Position numbers and translations under genes: made by a program. From positions 124,001 through 188,000 of the forward strand of contig DIBY01000023.1 of NCBI GenBank assembly GCA_002415135.1: DNA of 64,000 nt, given 5' to 3'. Positions within the stretch are counted from its first letter, which is position 1. Each line of letters starts with the position of its first letter. Shown one piece after another: positions 33,969 through 43,081 of this stretch. The notes under the pieces were generated by a model. That model ran no database searches. It worked only from the letters and a program-made list of their open reading frames with translations, and was not told the DNA's origin. The DNA comes from Flavobacteriales bacterium UBA5040 (GTDB lineage Bacteria > Bacteroidota > Bacteroidia > Flavobacteriales > Weeksellaceae).

Positions 33969-34622
33969 ATGATTTCACTTACTGAAGAAAACTATTTAAA
34001 AGCAATATTCCATCTAAGAAATGAAGATAATACGGTAACCGTTAACGAACTAAGTAAATTTTTAAACGTCAAAATGCCAAGTGTAAACAATATGATGAAA
34101 AAGTTTGCACATAAAAAATGGGTGATCTATGAAAGCTATAAACCCTTAATAGTTACCCAAGAAGGAAACAAAGAAGCGGCCTTAATCGTTCGGAAACATA
34201 GGCTTACGGAAATGTTTTTGGTCGAGAAGATGAATTTCGGCTGGGAAAACGTTCATGAAATTGCGGAACAATTAGAACATGTACATTCCGAAATGTTTTT
34301 TGATAAGATGGATGAAATTTTAAAACATCCAAAATTTGATCCTCACGGAGAGCCTATCCCCGACAAAGATGGAAATATTCACGCTCAGGATTTAAAAAAG
34401 TTGAGCAACTGTAAAGTTGGCAGCAAAGTAATATTCAGTTCTGTCACCGTATCTGATGATAAATTCTTAAGTTATCTCAACAGTAAAAAGTTGGAATTAG
34501 GTAAGAAGTTAGAAATTTTAGAAATCGAGAAGTACGATCAATCGATGATCATCCTAAAAGACGACAAAACCACAATTACCCTAAGCAAGATGGTTTGCGA
34601 CAAGATGTTGGTAAAGCAATAA
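33969..34622 (+). CDS. DtxR/MntR family metal-dependent transcriptional regulator
   Basis: This 217-residue protein has an N-terminal winged helix-turn-helix (NYLKAIFHLRNEDNTVTVNE, then LNVKMPSVNNMMKKF), a dimerisation and metal-binding region with several His and Glu residues (HEIAEQLEHVHSEMFFDKM, HPKFDPHGEPIP), and a C-terminal SH3-like domain (about residues 150-217). Members bind DNA in the presence of manganese or iron and repress metal uptake. No transporter lies next door, so targets are unknown. A palindrome at its own promoter suggests autoregulation. Confidence 0.88.
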   Translation: MISLTEENYLKAIFHLRNEDNTVTVNELSKFLNVKMPSVNNMMKKFAHKKWVIYESYKPLIVTQEGNKEAALIVRKHRLTEMFLVEKMNFGWENVHEIAEQLEHVHSEMFFDKMDEILKHPKFDPHGEPIPDKDGNIHAQDLKKLSNCKVGSKVIFSSVTVSDDKFLSYLNSKKLELGKKLEILEIEKYDQSMIILKDDKTTITLSKMVCDKMLVKQ

Positions 34623-34640
34623 ATTTCTACCCGCTCTATT

Positions 34641-34673
34641 TTTGGAAGATCAGACGAATTCCCTTAACTTTGT
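34641..34673 (+). promoter_or_regulatory. Promoter of pruA
   Basis: TTTTG (34641-34645), a 20-base spacer and TAACTTTG (34666-34673) form a clean -33/-7 pair, 31 bases before the ATG. Confidence 0.65.
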
Positions 34674-34704
34674 AACAATCTAAAAATCAATAAAAATTAA
34701 AAAT

Positions 34705-36330
34705 ATGTCAAAAGCAATTTCACAGGTTCCTTTCGCAATAAACGAGCCGGTTAGAACTTATGAGCCGGGTTCAGAGGAGGTAAAATCCCTGATCGCAACG
34801 TATAAAAAAATGTGGAAAGAGAAAGTTGAAATCCCAATGGTTATTAACGGAAAGGAAATCAAAACTTCTGAAAAAGTTGTGATTAATTCGCCGCAAGATC
34901 ACCAACATGATTTAGGTTTCTATTATAAAGGAGACATGAGTCACGTGGACGACGCGATTAATTCTGCGTTAGCAGCCAGAGAAAAATGGAATAATTTAGG
35001 TTGGGAACATCGTGCAGCAATATTCTTGAAAGCCGCCGATCTACTTGCTGGTCCTTATAGAAACCGTTTGAACGCAGCGACCATGATTGCTCAAAGTAAA
35101 AATGTTCATCAGGCAGAAATAGATGCAGCTTGCGAATTCATCGATTTCTTACGTTTCAACGTAGAATTCATGACTGAAATGTACAGCGAGCAGCCAGTTT
35201 CAGATAGTGGAATTTGGAACAGATCAGAATACAGACCTTTAGAAGGTTTCTGTTTCGCAGTTACCCCATTTAACTTTACCGCAATTGCCGGAAATTTGCC
35301 AACATGTATGGCAATGATGGGAAATGTGGTTGTTTGGAAACCATCTGACAAGCAGGTTTATTCAGCAACCGTTATTATGGACGCCCTTATCGAAGCAGGT
35401 TTACCAGCCGGAGTAATCAATATGATTTTTACAGGCGGAAAAGAAACTGCTGATAAAGTATTTGCTCACCCAGACTTCGCCGGACTTCACTTTACAGGTT
35501 CTACCACCGTTTTCCAAAATATGTGGAAAGCAATGGGAGACAATATTCATAACTATAAAACATACCCACGAATTGTAGGGGAAACTGGTGGAAAAGATTT
35601 CATTATGGTTCATCCTTCTGCGAATGTAGATGCTGTAGCAACTGCCATGGTTCGTGGTGCTTTTGAATACCAGGGTCAAAAATGTTCTGCAGCTTCAAGA
35701 GCTTATGTTCCTCAATCTCTTTGGGCTGACGTGAAAAAAGTGATGGAAGCTCAGATGAAAACCATTAAAATGGGAAGTCCAGAAGATCCTTCTAATTTCG
35801 TAAATGCGGTAATTGATAAAAACTCTTTTGAAAAATGTAAAGGTTATATCGAGAGAGCTGAAAAATCAAGCGACGCAAAAGTAATTATCGGTGGAAAATG
35901 CGACGATTCAAAAGGTTGGTTTGTAGAGCCAACTGTTATCGAAGCTTCTAACCCACGATATGAGTCGGTATGTGAAGAAATCTTCGGACCGATTCTTTCT
36001 GTATATGTTTATGAAGATAAAGACTGGACTGAAACTTTGAAATTGGTTGATGAAACTTCTCCTTATTCTTTAACAGGAGCGATTTTCTCACAAGATCGTT
36101 ATGCGATTGATGAAGCGTACAAAGCTTTAGAAAATGCAGCCGGAAACTTCTACATCAATGATAAGCCAACTGGCGCTGTTGTAGGTCAACAACCTTTCGG
36201 TGGAGCGAGAGCTTCGGGAACCAATGATAAAGCTGGTTCTAAAATGAACCTCCTAAGATGGGTTTCTGTAAGAAGCATTAAAGAAACTTTTGTATCTCCA
36301 AAAGATTATAAATATCCTTACTTAGGATAA
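34705..36330 (+). CDS. pruA: L-glutamate gamma-semialdehyde dehydrogenase (1-pyrroline-5-carboxylate dehydrogenase)
   Basis: This 541-residue protein is an aldehyde dehydrogenase of the P5CDH type. It has VIGETGGKDF-like GETGGKD near residue 291 (general base Glu), the catalytic C327 in QGQKCSAASRAY and EEIFGPILSVYVY near 425. It oxidises glutamate semialdehyde to glutamate, the second step of proline breakdown. No proline dehydrogenase gene is adjacent, so the pathway is split in this genome or elsewhere. It has a promoter with both boxes and a terminator, so it is monocistronic. Confidence 0.93.
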   Translation: MSKAISQVPFAINEPVRTYEPGSEEVKSLIATYKKMWKEKVEIPMVINGKEIKTSEKVVINSPQDHQHDLGFYYKGDMSHVDDAINSALAAREKWNNLGWEHRAAIFLKAADLLAGPYRNRLNAATMIAQSKNVHQAEIDAACEFIDFLRFNVEFMTEMYSEQPVSDSGIWNRSEYRPLEGFCFAVTPFNFTAIAGNLPTCMAMMGNVVVWKPSDKQVYSATVIMDALIEAGLPAGVINMIFTGGKETADKVFAHPDFAGLHFTGSTTVFQNMWKAMGDNIHNYKTYPRIVGETGGKDFIMVHPSANVDAVATAMVRGAFEYQGQKCSAASRAYVPQSLWADVKKVMEAQMKTIKMGSPEDPSNFVNAVIDKNSFEKCKGYIERAEKSSDAKVIIGGKCDDSKGWFVEPTVIEASNPRYESVCEEIFGPILSVYVYEDKDWTETLKLVDETSPYSLTGAIFSQDRYAIDEAYKALENAAGNFYINDKPTGAVVGQQPFGGARASGTNDKAGSKMNLLRWVSVRSIKETFVSPKDYKYPYLG

Positions 36331-36360
36331 AAAACATTTCTCTTTTAAATAAAGAAATTA

Positions 36361-36399
36361 CAATCCGTCCTGAGCTTTTTCGGGACGGATTTGTTTTTT
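36361..36399 (+). terminator. Rho-independent terminator of pruA
   Basis: AATCCGTCC and GGACGGATT arms around an 11-12 base loop, then TTGTTTTTT. Confidence 0.8.
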
Positions 36400-36442
36400 A
36401 TGGTGACGTACTTATTTAACAAAATTTTATACTTCAACAAAT

Positions 36443-36450
36443 TATCTTTG
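36443..36450 (+). promoter_or_regulatory. -7 promoter box of the YtxH-like gene
   Basis: TATCTTTG lies 61 bases before the ATG at 36512, so the mRNA would carry a leader of about 50 bases. Confidence 0.5.
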
Positions 36451-36511
36451 GCACAGAATTTACATAGTAGTACGTATCAAATTATTTAATAAAAATTAAA
36501 AACATACTATT

Positions 36512-36754
36512 ATGGGCACTAAAAAAAATGGCTTATTAGCACTATTAGGACTTGGAGCAATCGCTTGGTGGAAATACAAAAATTCATCTGATGAAGACAA
36601 ACAAGCAGTAAAAGACACTGTTAAAAACGCAAAAGATAATTTCAACAAATGGGGAACTGATTTAAAATCTAAAGCGAGTGATCTATCTTCACAAGTTCAA
36701 GATAAAGTAAACCAAGCTAAAACTTCTGTTGAAGATTCTGTAAATCAGAATTAA
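36512..36754 (+). CDS. Small YtxH-like protein with one membrane anchor
   Basis: This 80-residue protein begins with a short hydrophobic segment (LLALLGLGAIAWW) and continues as a charged amphipathic helix with repeats of about 11 residues (VKDTVKNAKDNFNKWGTDLK, VQDKVNQAKTSVEDSV), similar to LEA and YtxH proteins. It resembles the small hydrophilic protein at 30092 in composition, and both may be stress induced. No function can be read from the sequence. It ends in a strong terminator. Confidence 0.7.
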   Translation: MGTKKNGLLALLGLGAIAWWKYKNSSDEDKQAVKDTVKNAKDNFNKWGTDLKSKASDLSSQVQDKVNQAKTSVEDSVNQN

Positions 36755-36786
36755 TTAGACACATTCAATCACATTCATATATTTAA

Positions 36787-36824
36787 GAAAACCGAAGCAT
36801 ATTTATTACGCTTCGGTTTTTTAT
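36787..36824 (+). terminator. Rho-independent terminator after the YtxH-like gene
   Basis: A 10-bp perfect stem (36789-36798 with 36810-36819) followed by a T-run. Confidence 0.88.
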
Positions 36825-36827
36825 TGT

Positions 36828-36854
36828 AAAAAAAATCCCGAAAATTTCAGGATT
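36828..36854 (-). terminator. Terminator of the zinc metallopeptidase gene
   Basis: AATCC-GAAA and TTTC-GGATT arms with internal mismatches on the minus strand end in eight T residues. Confidence 0.6.
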
Positions 36855-36905
36855 TTGTTTTTTAAATATCTTTCGGAAAAATAAAAGATGATAAAGATCT
36901 ATACC

Positions 36906-37763
36906 TTACTTTAACAAAGCATCAAAAGTGTCGCCCTGTCTCATGTCTCCAGTGTTATATCCTTTCATAAACCATTCTTTTCTCTGTGCAGAACTACCGT
37001 GTGTAAAACCCTCTTGGTTCACATAACCTTGTGAACGTTTCTGAATATTGTCATCACCCACTGCTTCGGCTGCAGAAATCGCCGATTCAATATCGCCTGG
37101 TTCCAAGAATTTTTCTCTATTATCGGTTTGCTTGGCCCAAAGACCTGCATAAAAGTCGGCTTGCAGTTCGGTCGCAACAGAAACGCGATTCATATCTGCT
37201 TCTGAGTATCTTCCACTGCTTCTTAATTGATCAACTTTTTGAGTCGTTCCAAGCATTGTTTGTACGTGATGTCCCATTTCGTGAGCCATGACATAAGCTA
37301 TAGAAAACTCAGTTACCTGTGCTCCAAAACGCTGTTCTAATTCTTTGAAAAAACTCATATCCATATAAATCGTTTCATCAGCTGGACAATAAAATGGTCC
37401 CATTGCTGCTTGTGCAGTTCCACAACCAGATTGAGTAACCGCTTCAAACATTACTACTTTTGCGGGTCTATAATCCATTCCGTTATCACGGAAAACTTTC
37501 GTCCAGGTCTGTTCATTTTCTGCGGTAATCATTTCGACAAATTCACGAACCTTCAACTCGTTTGCGTTCAGATCACGTTGTTCTGTTTGAGGAGCACTAC
37601 CCATTCCTGATGAAAGTATTGCTGACGGATCGCCTCCTAAAAAGAATATGATGGCTGCAATAATTAAAGTTCCTAAACCTCCGCCTACAAGCATTCCACC
37701 GCCACCCCCGCCAGACCCTCGTCTGTCATCTACATTTCCGCTTCTATCGTTTGTCCATTTCAT
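36906..37763 (-). CDS. YpfJ-like neutral zinc metallopeptidase
   Basis: This 285-residue protein has a glycine-rich, charged N-terminus, one transmembrane helix near residues 25-45 and a large outside domain. The zinc motif HEMGHH lies near residue 165 (VMAHEMGHHVQTM). Further typical blocks are CPADETIYMDMSFF and ELQADFYAGLWA, where the third ligand falls. The family is known as putative neutral zinc metallopeptidase YpfJ/KPN_02809. Its substrate is unknown. It lies 32 bases after the LTA synthase-like gene on the same strand, so the two may form a transcription unit. Confidence 0.88.
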   Translation of the reverse strand: MKWTNDRSGNVDDRRGSGGGGGGMLVGGGLGTLIIAAIIFFLGGDPSAILSSGMGSAPQTEQRDLNANELKVREFVEMITAENEQTWTKVFRDNGMDYRPAKVVMFEAVTQSGCGTAQAAMGPFYCPADETIYMDMSFFKELEQRFGAQVTEFSIAYVMAHEMGHHVQTMLGTTQKVDQLRSSGRYSEADMNRVSVATELQADFYAGLWAKQTDNREKFLEPGDIESAISAAEAVGDDNIQKRSQGYVNQEGFTHGSSAQRKEWFMKGYNTGDMRQGDTFDALLK

Positions 37764-37795
37764 ATTTAAATCTTTTGTTAAAAATACAAAAAAAA

Positions 37796-39877
37796 TTATT
37801 TATTCAGTTTATTTTCTTTTAACCAAAATGAAACACTTTGATATGCTGAAATACAGTCATCAATTAAGTTTTGCTGTAAATTCTTCACCGGTATTTCATC
37901 ATAGAAGATTTTAAAATCTTCTGGATTTTTTGATTTTTGTAAGCTTAAAGAATATTGTTTTACTTTTTTAGTAGGCGAGATAATGGTCAGATAATTATCC
38001 TTTATTAAACCTAAATCCTGATAAGTTGCGATGTAAGCTTTAGGTTGAAAATTTGGACTGAAAATATCCTGTCCTAAAAACTTCGACTGGTACTTGAATT
38101 TAAGCAAACCGAACAAAGTAGGCATTACGTCAATCTGCGACATGGTTTGATTAAATTTTTGGGGTTCAATAAAACCTTCGGAGAAAATCATTCCTGGAAT
38201 ACGGTACTTATCCATCGGAAGTTCTGTTTTTCCAGCGCTTGAAGCACAGTGATCAGCAACAATTACAAAGACCGTGTTTTTATACCAACTTTGTTTTTTT
38301 GCCATTTCAAAAAATTTTCGGATCGAATAATCGGTATATTTTACGCCACCTTCACGAGATTTCGCTGTTCCGGGAATATCAATTCTTCCTTCTGGATAGG
38401 TAAACGGTCTGTGGTTCGAAACGGTCATCCATTGATGGAAGAATGGCTTTCCTGATTTGGCTTCAGCATTCATGACTTGGATGGCTTTTTTCGCCATATC
38501 TTCATCAGCAACACCCCAAACATTGGCAAAGGAAATTTCCTCAGGTTTAAAATTATTTCTGTCTACAATTCCATAACCGTTGCTTTTATAAAATTCCTCC
38601 ATGTTATCGAAATAACTATAACCGCCGTAAAGGAATTTCACGTCATATCCTTTAGACTTGAAGACACTTCCAGTACTGAACTTATTTTTGTTGTTATCCC
38701 GTTTAACTACACTTTCTCCAGCTGTTGGCGGAATACACAAATTGAGCGCTTCTAAACCACGGACCGTGCGGTTACCCGTTGCGTAAAGATTGGTGAACAT
38801 TAGAGACTTGTCCGCTAAACTATCTAAAAACGGAGTTATTTTCTGATCATTCCCGTAATGCTCCAAGAATTCTGCTGACATACTTTCTATGGAGATCAAT
38901 ACCACATTCTTTTTCATTTCAGGATTAACAGAATTGACAGGTCTACTTAAAGTGGGCGGATCAAATTGCTTTAAAAAATTACTTTCGGCTACCTTTTGAT
39001 TAATGGTTGGATAAAACTGAAAATAGTCGAGTTCATTCTGCGTGAAAGCATGATAGAATTTAGGGAAACCATTGGCTTGAATTTCCTTCGCAAAAGTATT
39101 ATCAGTTTTAATTTTATCAAATTGTGGAATGACCACTAAACTAATTCCAAACAAAACAATAAACGAAGAGAGCAAAACCAGTTTCTGAGCGAAGCTTGGA
39201 AGTGTTAGCAATTCGTCTTTTGTTTTTTTAAAAATAAACCAGGTCACCAACAATGCAACTGATAAAATACCCGCAAATAAGGGAACAACAGGATAGCTTT
39301 CCATAATATTCCCGATGACTTCGTTGGTATAAATCAGGTAATCAACGGCGATAAAATTATAGCGCACTCCAAATTCATTCCAGAAGAAATACTCACTAAC
39401 TCCATTGAAAATGATCAGTAACACGTACAGGAAAAGTATGATGAAATAAAGAATATTTCGAATCTTGATCCTTTGAGTTGGAAGAAAAAGCATCAATCCG
39501 AACAGCAAAGTTTTTAATCCAACAAAGATCATCGCTACTTCCGGGAAAGAGCCACCATATTGTTTGAAAATATTGCCAGGAATAAAAGCAGTGTATAAAA
39601 ATGCTAAAACGAAAAAACCAAATATGATATAACCGTAAGGTTTTTTGTATTTTGAATCAGAGAGAAATAAAGAGTATAGCATGAAAATACTGCTCGCCAA
39701 AACAAAGACAAAAACATCAGTCAAGCCACCAATGAAAATAATTTTTAAACTTTCAAAAACTCCGAACTTCACCGTCGTTATTGGATGGAAGATAAAAATT
39801 ATTCTTACAATGAGGGAAACCAACCCATAAAAAAGCCCCAAATACAGATAAGGTTTTAGTTTTGACTTGTACATCAT
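37796..39877 (-). CDS. LTA synthase/phosphoethanolamine transferase-like membrane sulfatase
   Basis: This 693-residue protein has about six N-terminal membrane helices (residues 1-260) and an outside sulfatase-like domain. The domain begins KKNVVLISIESMSAEFLEHY and has the nucleophile Thr as T371 (GNRTVRGLEAL). A metal Asp-His pair lies at FVIVADHCASSAGK near 540. LTA synthases build a glycerol-phosphate polymer in Gram-positives; in Gram-negatives related enzymes add phosphoglycerol or phosphoethanolamine to envelope glycans or lipid A. The actual donor and acceptor are unknown. It sits between ribH and a zinc peptidase. Confidence 0.87.
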   Translation of the reverse strand: MMYKSKLKPYLYLGLFYGLVSLIVRIIFIFHPITTVKFGVFESLKIIFIGGLTDVFVFVLASSIFMLYSLFLSDSKYKKPYGYIIFGFFVLAFLYTAFIPGNIFKQYGGSFPEVAMIFVGLKTLLFGLMLFLPTQRIKIRNILYFIILFLYVLLIIFNGVSEYFFWNEFGVRYNFIAVDYLIYTNEVIGNIMESYPVVPLFAGILSVALLVTWFIFKKTKDELLTLPSFAQKLVLLSSFIVLFGISLVVIPQFDKIKTDNTFAKEIQANGFPKFYHAFTQNELDYFQFYPTINQKVAESNFLKQFDPPTLSRPVNSVNPEMKKNVVLISIESMSAEFLEHYGNDQKITPFLDSLADKSLMFTNLYATGNRTVRGLEALNLCIPPTAGESVVKRDNNKNKFSTGSVFKSKGYDVKFLYGGYSYFDNMEEFYKSNGYGIVDRNNFKPEEISFANVWGVADEDMAKKAIQVMNAEAKSGKPFFHQWMTVSNHRPFTYPEGRIDIPGTAKSREGGVKYTDYSIRKFFEMAKKQSWYKNTVFVIVADHCASSAGKTELPMDKYRIPGMIFSEGFIEPQKFNQTMSQIDVMPTLFGLLKFKYQSKFLGQDIFSPNFQPKAYIATYQDLGLIKDNYLTIISPTKKVKQYSLSLQKSKNPEDFKIFYDEIPVKNLQQNLIDDCISAYQSVSFWLKENKLNK

Positions 39878-39938
39878 GACATTTTATTATGGACCTTGTG
39901 GATTCCGTTTAATTCAAGAATAATCAGAACAGATCGTT

Positions 39939-40421
39939 TTACAAAGCTCGTTTGAAGAGAATCATCTCCAATGCCGTGGCAGCTGCTTCAACACCTTTGT
40001 TTCCTAAAGCTCCGCCGCTTCTGGCGATAGACTGCTCTTTGGTATCATCCGTTAATAAACAGAAAATTGTGGGAACATCTGTTAAGACATTACAGTCTTT
40101 AATTCCTTGCGCAACAGCAGAACAAACATAATCAAAATGCGGAGTTTCGCCACGAATAACGCAACCGATCGCAATTACAGCATCAAAGTAACCTGTTTTG
40201 CACAATTGCATCGAAGCGTAATTCAATTCAAATGCACCAGGAACTTTGAATATTTTAATGTTTTCTTCTTTTACACCTTCTTTGGTAAGTACTTCTAAAG
40301 CACCATCGCGAAGGTTATAGGTTACAAAATCGTTCCATTCTGAAACGACAATGCCAATTCTAAAAGAACTGGCATCGTCAATTTGTAATGGTTGATAATC
40401 TGAAAGATTTACAGTTGCCAT
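39939..40421 (-). CDS. ribH: 6,7-dimethyl-8-ribityllumazine synthase
   Basis: This 160-residue protein has the lumazine synthase pattern: FRIGIVVSEWND at the start, VPGAFELNYA near 63, GCVIRGETPHFDYVCSAVAQ near 88 and the C-terminal GGALGNKGVEAAATALEM. It condenses ribulose-derived butanone phosphate with the pyrimidine diamine in riboflavin synthesis. It follows the TPR gene by 15 bases and shares its promoter. The other rib genes are not in this window. Confidence 0.97.
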   Translation of the reverse strand: MATVNLSDYQPLQIDDASSFRIGIVVSEWNDFVTYNLRDGALEVLTKEGVKEENIKIFKVPGAFELNYASMQLCKTGYFDAVIAIGCVIRGETPHFDYVCSAVAQGIKDCNVLTDVPTIFCLLTDDTKEQSIARSGGALGNKGVEAAATALEMILFKRAL

Positions 40422-40436
40422 TATAGTATTTTTTTA

Positions 40437-41147
40437 TTAGTAATATTTCACCATTTCGATATACGATTCAGACATTCCGTTATCGTAATCTTCATATTTT
40501 TCTTCGATTGAAGAGAAATATTTTTTTGCCTCTGCGTTCTTCTTCAAAGCCAATGCGACCACTCCTGCTTTTCTTGTAAAGTAGTAAGAAGTATATGGAT
40601 CATCTGAAGCTGAGATCGCTTTATCTAAAAGCGATAAGGCGTCATCATTTTTATTAAGATTGGCGTGACAGTCTGCCATCGCTCCATATTTTAAAGCCAT
40701 CAGGATTTTATTATCCGAAGAAAACTTGTCTAAAAGATCATAAGCTTCTTGGAATTTCCCTTCTTTAAATTTAATTAGTCCCGCGTTGTAGGCAGAAAGC
40801 TTTCCAACTTTAGTCCCAGAATACTCGTTATAAGTTCCTAAATATCCAGGATTTGCAGCACTTTTTCCACCTAAAGCCAATTCATCTTTTCCGTCAGCTA
40901 AATTTTTCTGAGCAGCAAGATAACTTAAAGTTGCTTCTTCATTTCTTGGAGCTTCATAAAATTGCTGAAAAGCAAAATATCCCAAAACACCCACTACTAA
41001 AGCACCGAAAACAATCAGCAAGATCTTAGCGTTCTTTTCAAGAAATTTTTCAGTATCGAGTGCACCTCTGTCCAGGTCTTTGAAAACTTCTACCGTTTCC
41101 TTTCCTTCCATTTCCTTTTTACTGGTGCGAGAATTGAATTTTGCCAT
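40437..41147 (-). CDS. Membrane-anchored tetratricopeptide repeat protein (YfgM-like)
   Basis: This 236-residue protein has a charged cytosolic N-terminus of about 42 residues and one membrane helix (ILLIVFGALVVGVLGYFAFQQF). An outside part contains TPR-like helical pairs (about residues 110-236: KEGKFQEAYDLLDKF, NDDALSLLDKA, AEAKKYFSSIEEKY). The layout is like YfgM, which helps outer-membrane protein targeting. It starts the unit with ribH and has a promoter with both boxes, so ribH is likely expressed from here. Confidence 0.8.
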   Translation of the reverse strand: MAKFNSRTSKKEMEGKETVEVFKDLDRGALDTEKFLEKNAKILLIVFGALVVGVLGYFAFQQFYEAPRNEEATLSYLAAQKNLADGKDELALGGKSAANPGYLGTYNEYSGTKVGKLSAYNAGLIKFKEGKFQEAYDLLDKFSSDNKILMALKYGAMADCHANLNKNDDALSLLDKAISASDDPYTSYYFTRKAGVVALALKKNAEAKKYFSSIEEKYEDYDNGMSESYIEMVKYY

Positions 41148-41169
41148 AATTTTATTAAAAATTGAAGTG

Positions 41170-41201
41170 CAAATTTAACTGTTTTTAAGCGATATACAAA
41201 A
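41170..41201 (-). promoter_or_regulatory. Promoter of the TPR-ribH unit
   Basis: The minus strand has TTTTG (41201-41197), a 19-base spacer and TAAATTTG (41177-41170), 22 bases before the ATG. Confidence 0.65.
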
Positions 41202-41259
41202 TTATGCTCAAAAAAACATTCTTAGTAAATTTTATCTTCTTAAATAGTTCTAAATTAAT

Positions 41260-41793
41260 CTAATAGGTAAGGATTTGATGAACATCAGCCTCGAATTTTT
41301 CCAGCCTGTCTCTGCCTCCTAAATCTTTTAGTCCAATCAAGAAACTAAACTGTGAAACAATTCCGCCCTGCTTCTGAACGAGATGTGCTGCAGCTTCTGT
41401 CGTTCCGCCTGTTGCCAACAAATCGTCGTGAATTAAAATTCGCTGTCCAGGTTTTAATTGCCCGGTCCGCATTTCTATTTCAGCAGAGCCATATTCTAAG
41501 TCATATTTTTGTCCCACAAATGGCGGCGGCAGTTTTCCTTTCTTTCTAATCAATATAAAAGGGACATCTAAAGCCACGGCGATTGCAATACCGAAAAGAT
41601 AACCCCGACTTTCTATTCCACAAACTGCATCAATTTTCCCACGACTGAAATTGGCTAAATCAGCGATCACTTCTTCGTATAATTTTGGATTAAGAAATAT
41701 GGGTGTAATATCTTTAAACTGAATTCCTGGTTTTGGAAAATCAGGAATATTCTGAATGGTATTTTCTAAATCCTGAATAAGTTGTTGACTCAT
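41260..41793 (-). CDS. apt: Adenine phosphoribosyltransferase
   Basis: This 177-residue protein has the Apt fold with FPKPGIQFKDITPI near residue 22, GIESRGYLFG near 60, the PRPP-binding loop ILIHDDLLATGGTTEAA near 120 and the C-terminal helix. It makes AMP from adenine and PRPP in purine salvage. It follows the lipoprotein gene by two bases on the same strand, so the two are cotranscribed. Confidence 0.96.
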   Translation of the reverse strand: MSQQLIQDLENTIQNIPDFPKPGIQFKDITPIFLNPKLYEEVIADLANFSRGKIDAVCGIESRGYLFGIAIAVALDVPFILIRKKGKLPPPFVGQKYDLEYGSAEIEMRTGQLKPGQRILIHDDLLATGGTTEAAAHLVQKQGGIVSQFSFLIGLKDLGGRDRLEKFEADVHQILTY

Positions 41794-41795
41794 TT

Positions 41796-43001
41796 TTAAT
41801 TGATTTTATAACTAGAAATTTTCCAGTCGCCATTTACATTTTTCAATCCAAAAGTTACCTGGACGGCAGTTGTTCTTCCTTCTTTATCCGTAATGTCGTA
41901 CGTCGCATTTACACTTGCTGAATTGGCAGTGGTATTATTCGTAGTCATATTTTTTACTGAAATACTTTTTACTCCACCAAAGCCAGAAGTTGGATTAGAG
42001 AATGTTTCGTACGAGCCCCAATTAGGATTATCGGCTACGTCATACGCTCCGCGTAAATTTTGCGTAGACAAACTGTTCAAAAATTTTGTAACACTTGTTT
42101 TTGGATCGGCGGTGGAAGTAGGCACTTTTACGTCAGGAGTTATTAACGTACCATCCGGTGCAATTACTGGCGATTCAGTATCAATATTTGCAGGATTATC
42201 AGCGGGATTTCCGACTGGCATTAATAAAGCTTTAGGATTAACGGGAACTCCAATTTTTGACATTTTAAAAGTTTTCTTGGAAGTTTTAACGGAAACGGTA
42301 ATATCAATAGCCTGATTTATAATTTTTTGTGCAGGAAGAGAAGCGAATCTCACCACAAATCCTTTGAATTTATTATCCAACATCAAGTTTTTAGAACTAT
42401 AAATACGATTACCTCCACTAAATACTTCTAAGACTGTTTCTAAAGCAGCACCTTCGAAAGTAATTGGGTCTCCCTTTGAATCTGCTAATCGTGGTACAAC
42501 TTGTAAAGCCTGGGTTCCTAATACTTCATTATTCCCAATATTGGTTACATCTACATTAAGAGCACTGGCCTGTATATCATTAGCATCAAATTCTGTTGCC
42601 TGAACATTACCAAAGATATTCATTTCGCCTAAAGATGGTGGTCCCGTACTTGTCCATTCAACTCCGTTTTTTTGAGCGACCTGATCTGCGAGAGAAAAAA
42701 TCTGCGGGACTTTCATTCCATTAATTAAAACGCCTAACGCTTTTAATTCACTGGTTTCCCCTTCTGCTTCAACACCAAAAGTTTTTAAAATATAAAGCGC
42801 TTCATTAAACTTAACCTGTTGTAGGGTATTTAGGCTAGAAGTCATGTCATTAATGCTCGATTGTAATGTTTTGGTACTTGTTGCATCAACAGCGTCTTTC
42901 TTACAGCTAACAAATAGCATCAATAACGCAAACACAAAAAATCTGCTCAATTTAAAAAGAGCAGGTTTTGGCGGTAATAAAGTGGTAATATTTTTATTCA
43001 T
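41796..43001 (-). CDS. Lipoprotein with C-terminal NTF2-like domain
   Basis: This 401-residue protein has an unusually long n-region before the hydrophobic core and a lipobox LFVSC with C33. Residues about 40-80 are coiled-coil-like (LQSSINDMTSSLNTLQQ), followed by a beta-rich middle and low-complexity Pro/Asp/Thr sequence. Residues about 300-401 (TSVTKFLNSLSTQNLRGAYD, GDWKISSYKI) look like a DUF4878/NTF2-like domain. It is the first gene of a unit with apt, and the promoter box is 20 bases upstream. The function is not known. Confidence 0.68.
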   Translation of the reverse strand: MNKNITTLLPPKPALFKLSRFFVFALLMLFVSCKKDAVDATSTKTLQSSINDMTSSLNTLQQVKFNEALYILKTFGVEAEGETSELKALGVLINGMKVPQIFSLADQVAQKNGVEWTSTGPPSLGEMNIFGNVQATEFDANDIQASALNVDVTNIGNNEVLGTQALQVVPRLADSKGDPITFEGAALETVLEVFSGGNRIYSSKNLMLDNKFKGFVVRFASLPAQKIINQAIDITVSVKTSKKTFKMSKIGVPVNPKALLMPVGNPADNPANIDTESPVIAPDGTLITPDVKVPTSTADPKTSVTKFLNSLSTQNLRGAYDVADNPNWGSYETFSNPTSGFGGVKSISVKNMTTNNTTANSASVNATYDITDKEGRTTAVQVTFGLKNVNGDWKISSYKIN

Positions 43002-43020
43002 CTTTCATAATGGTTTCTAA

Positions 43021-43028
43021 CAAATTTA
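43021..43028 (-). promoter_or_regulatory. -7 promoter box of the lipoprotein-apt unit
   Basis: The minus strand reads TAAATTTG, 20 bases before the ATG at 43001 and immediately after the T-run of the act operon terminator. Confidence 0.5.
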
Positions 43029-43056
43029 ATAAAAAATCCCGACAAAGGCCGGGATT
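43029..43056 (-). terminator. Rho-independent terminator of the act operon
   Basis: AATCCCG and CGGGATT arms (43035-43041 with 43050-43056) around an 8-base loop end in a T-run on the minus strand. No coxA or coxB gene follows. Confidence 0.85.
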
Positions 43057-43081
43057 ATGTTTTCGAATAAAATTCTAGTGA

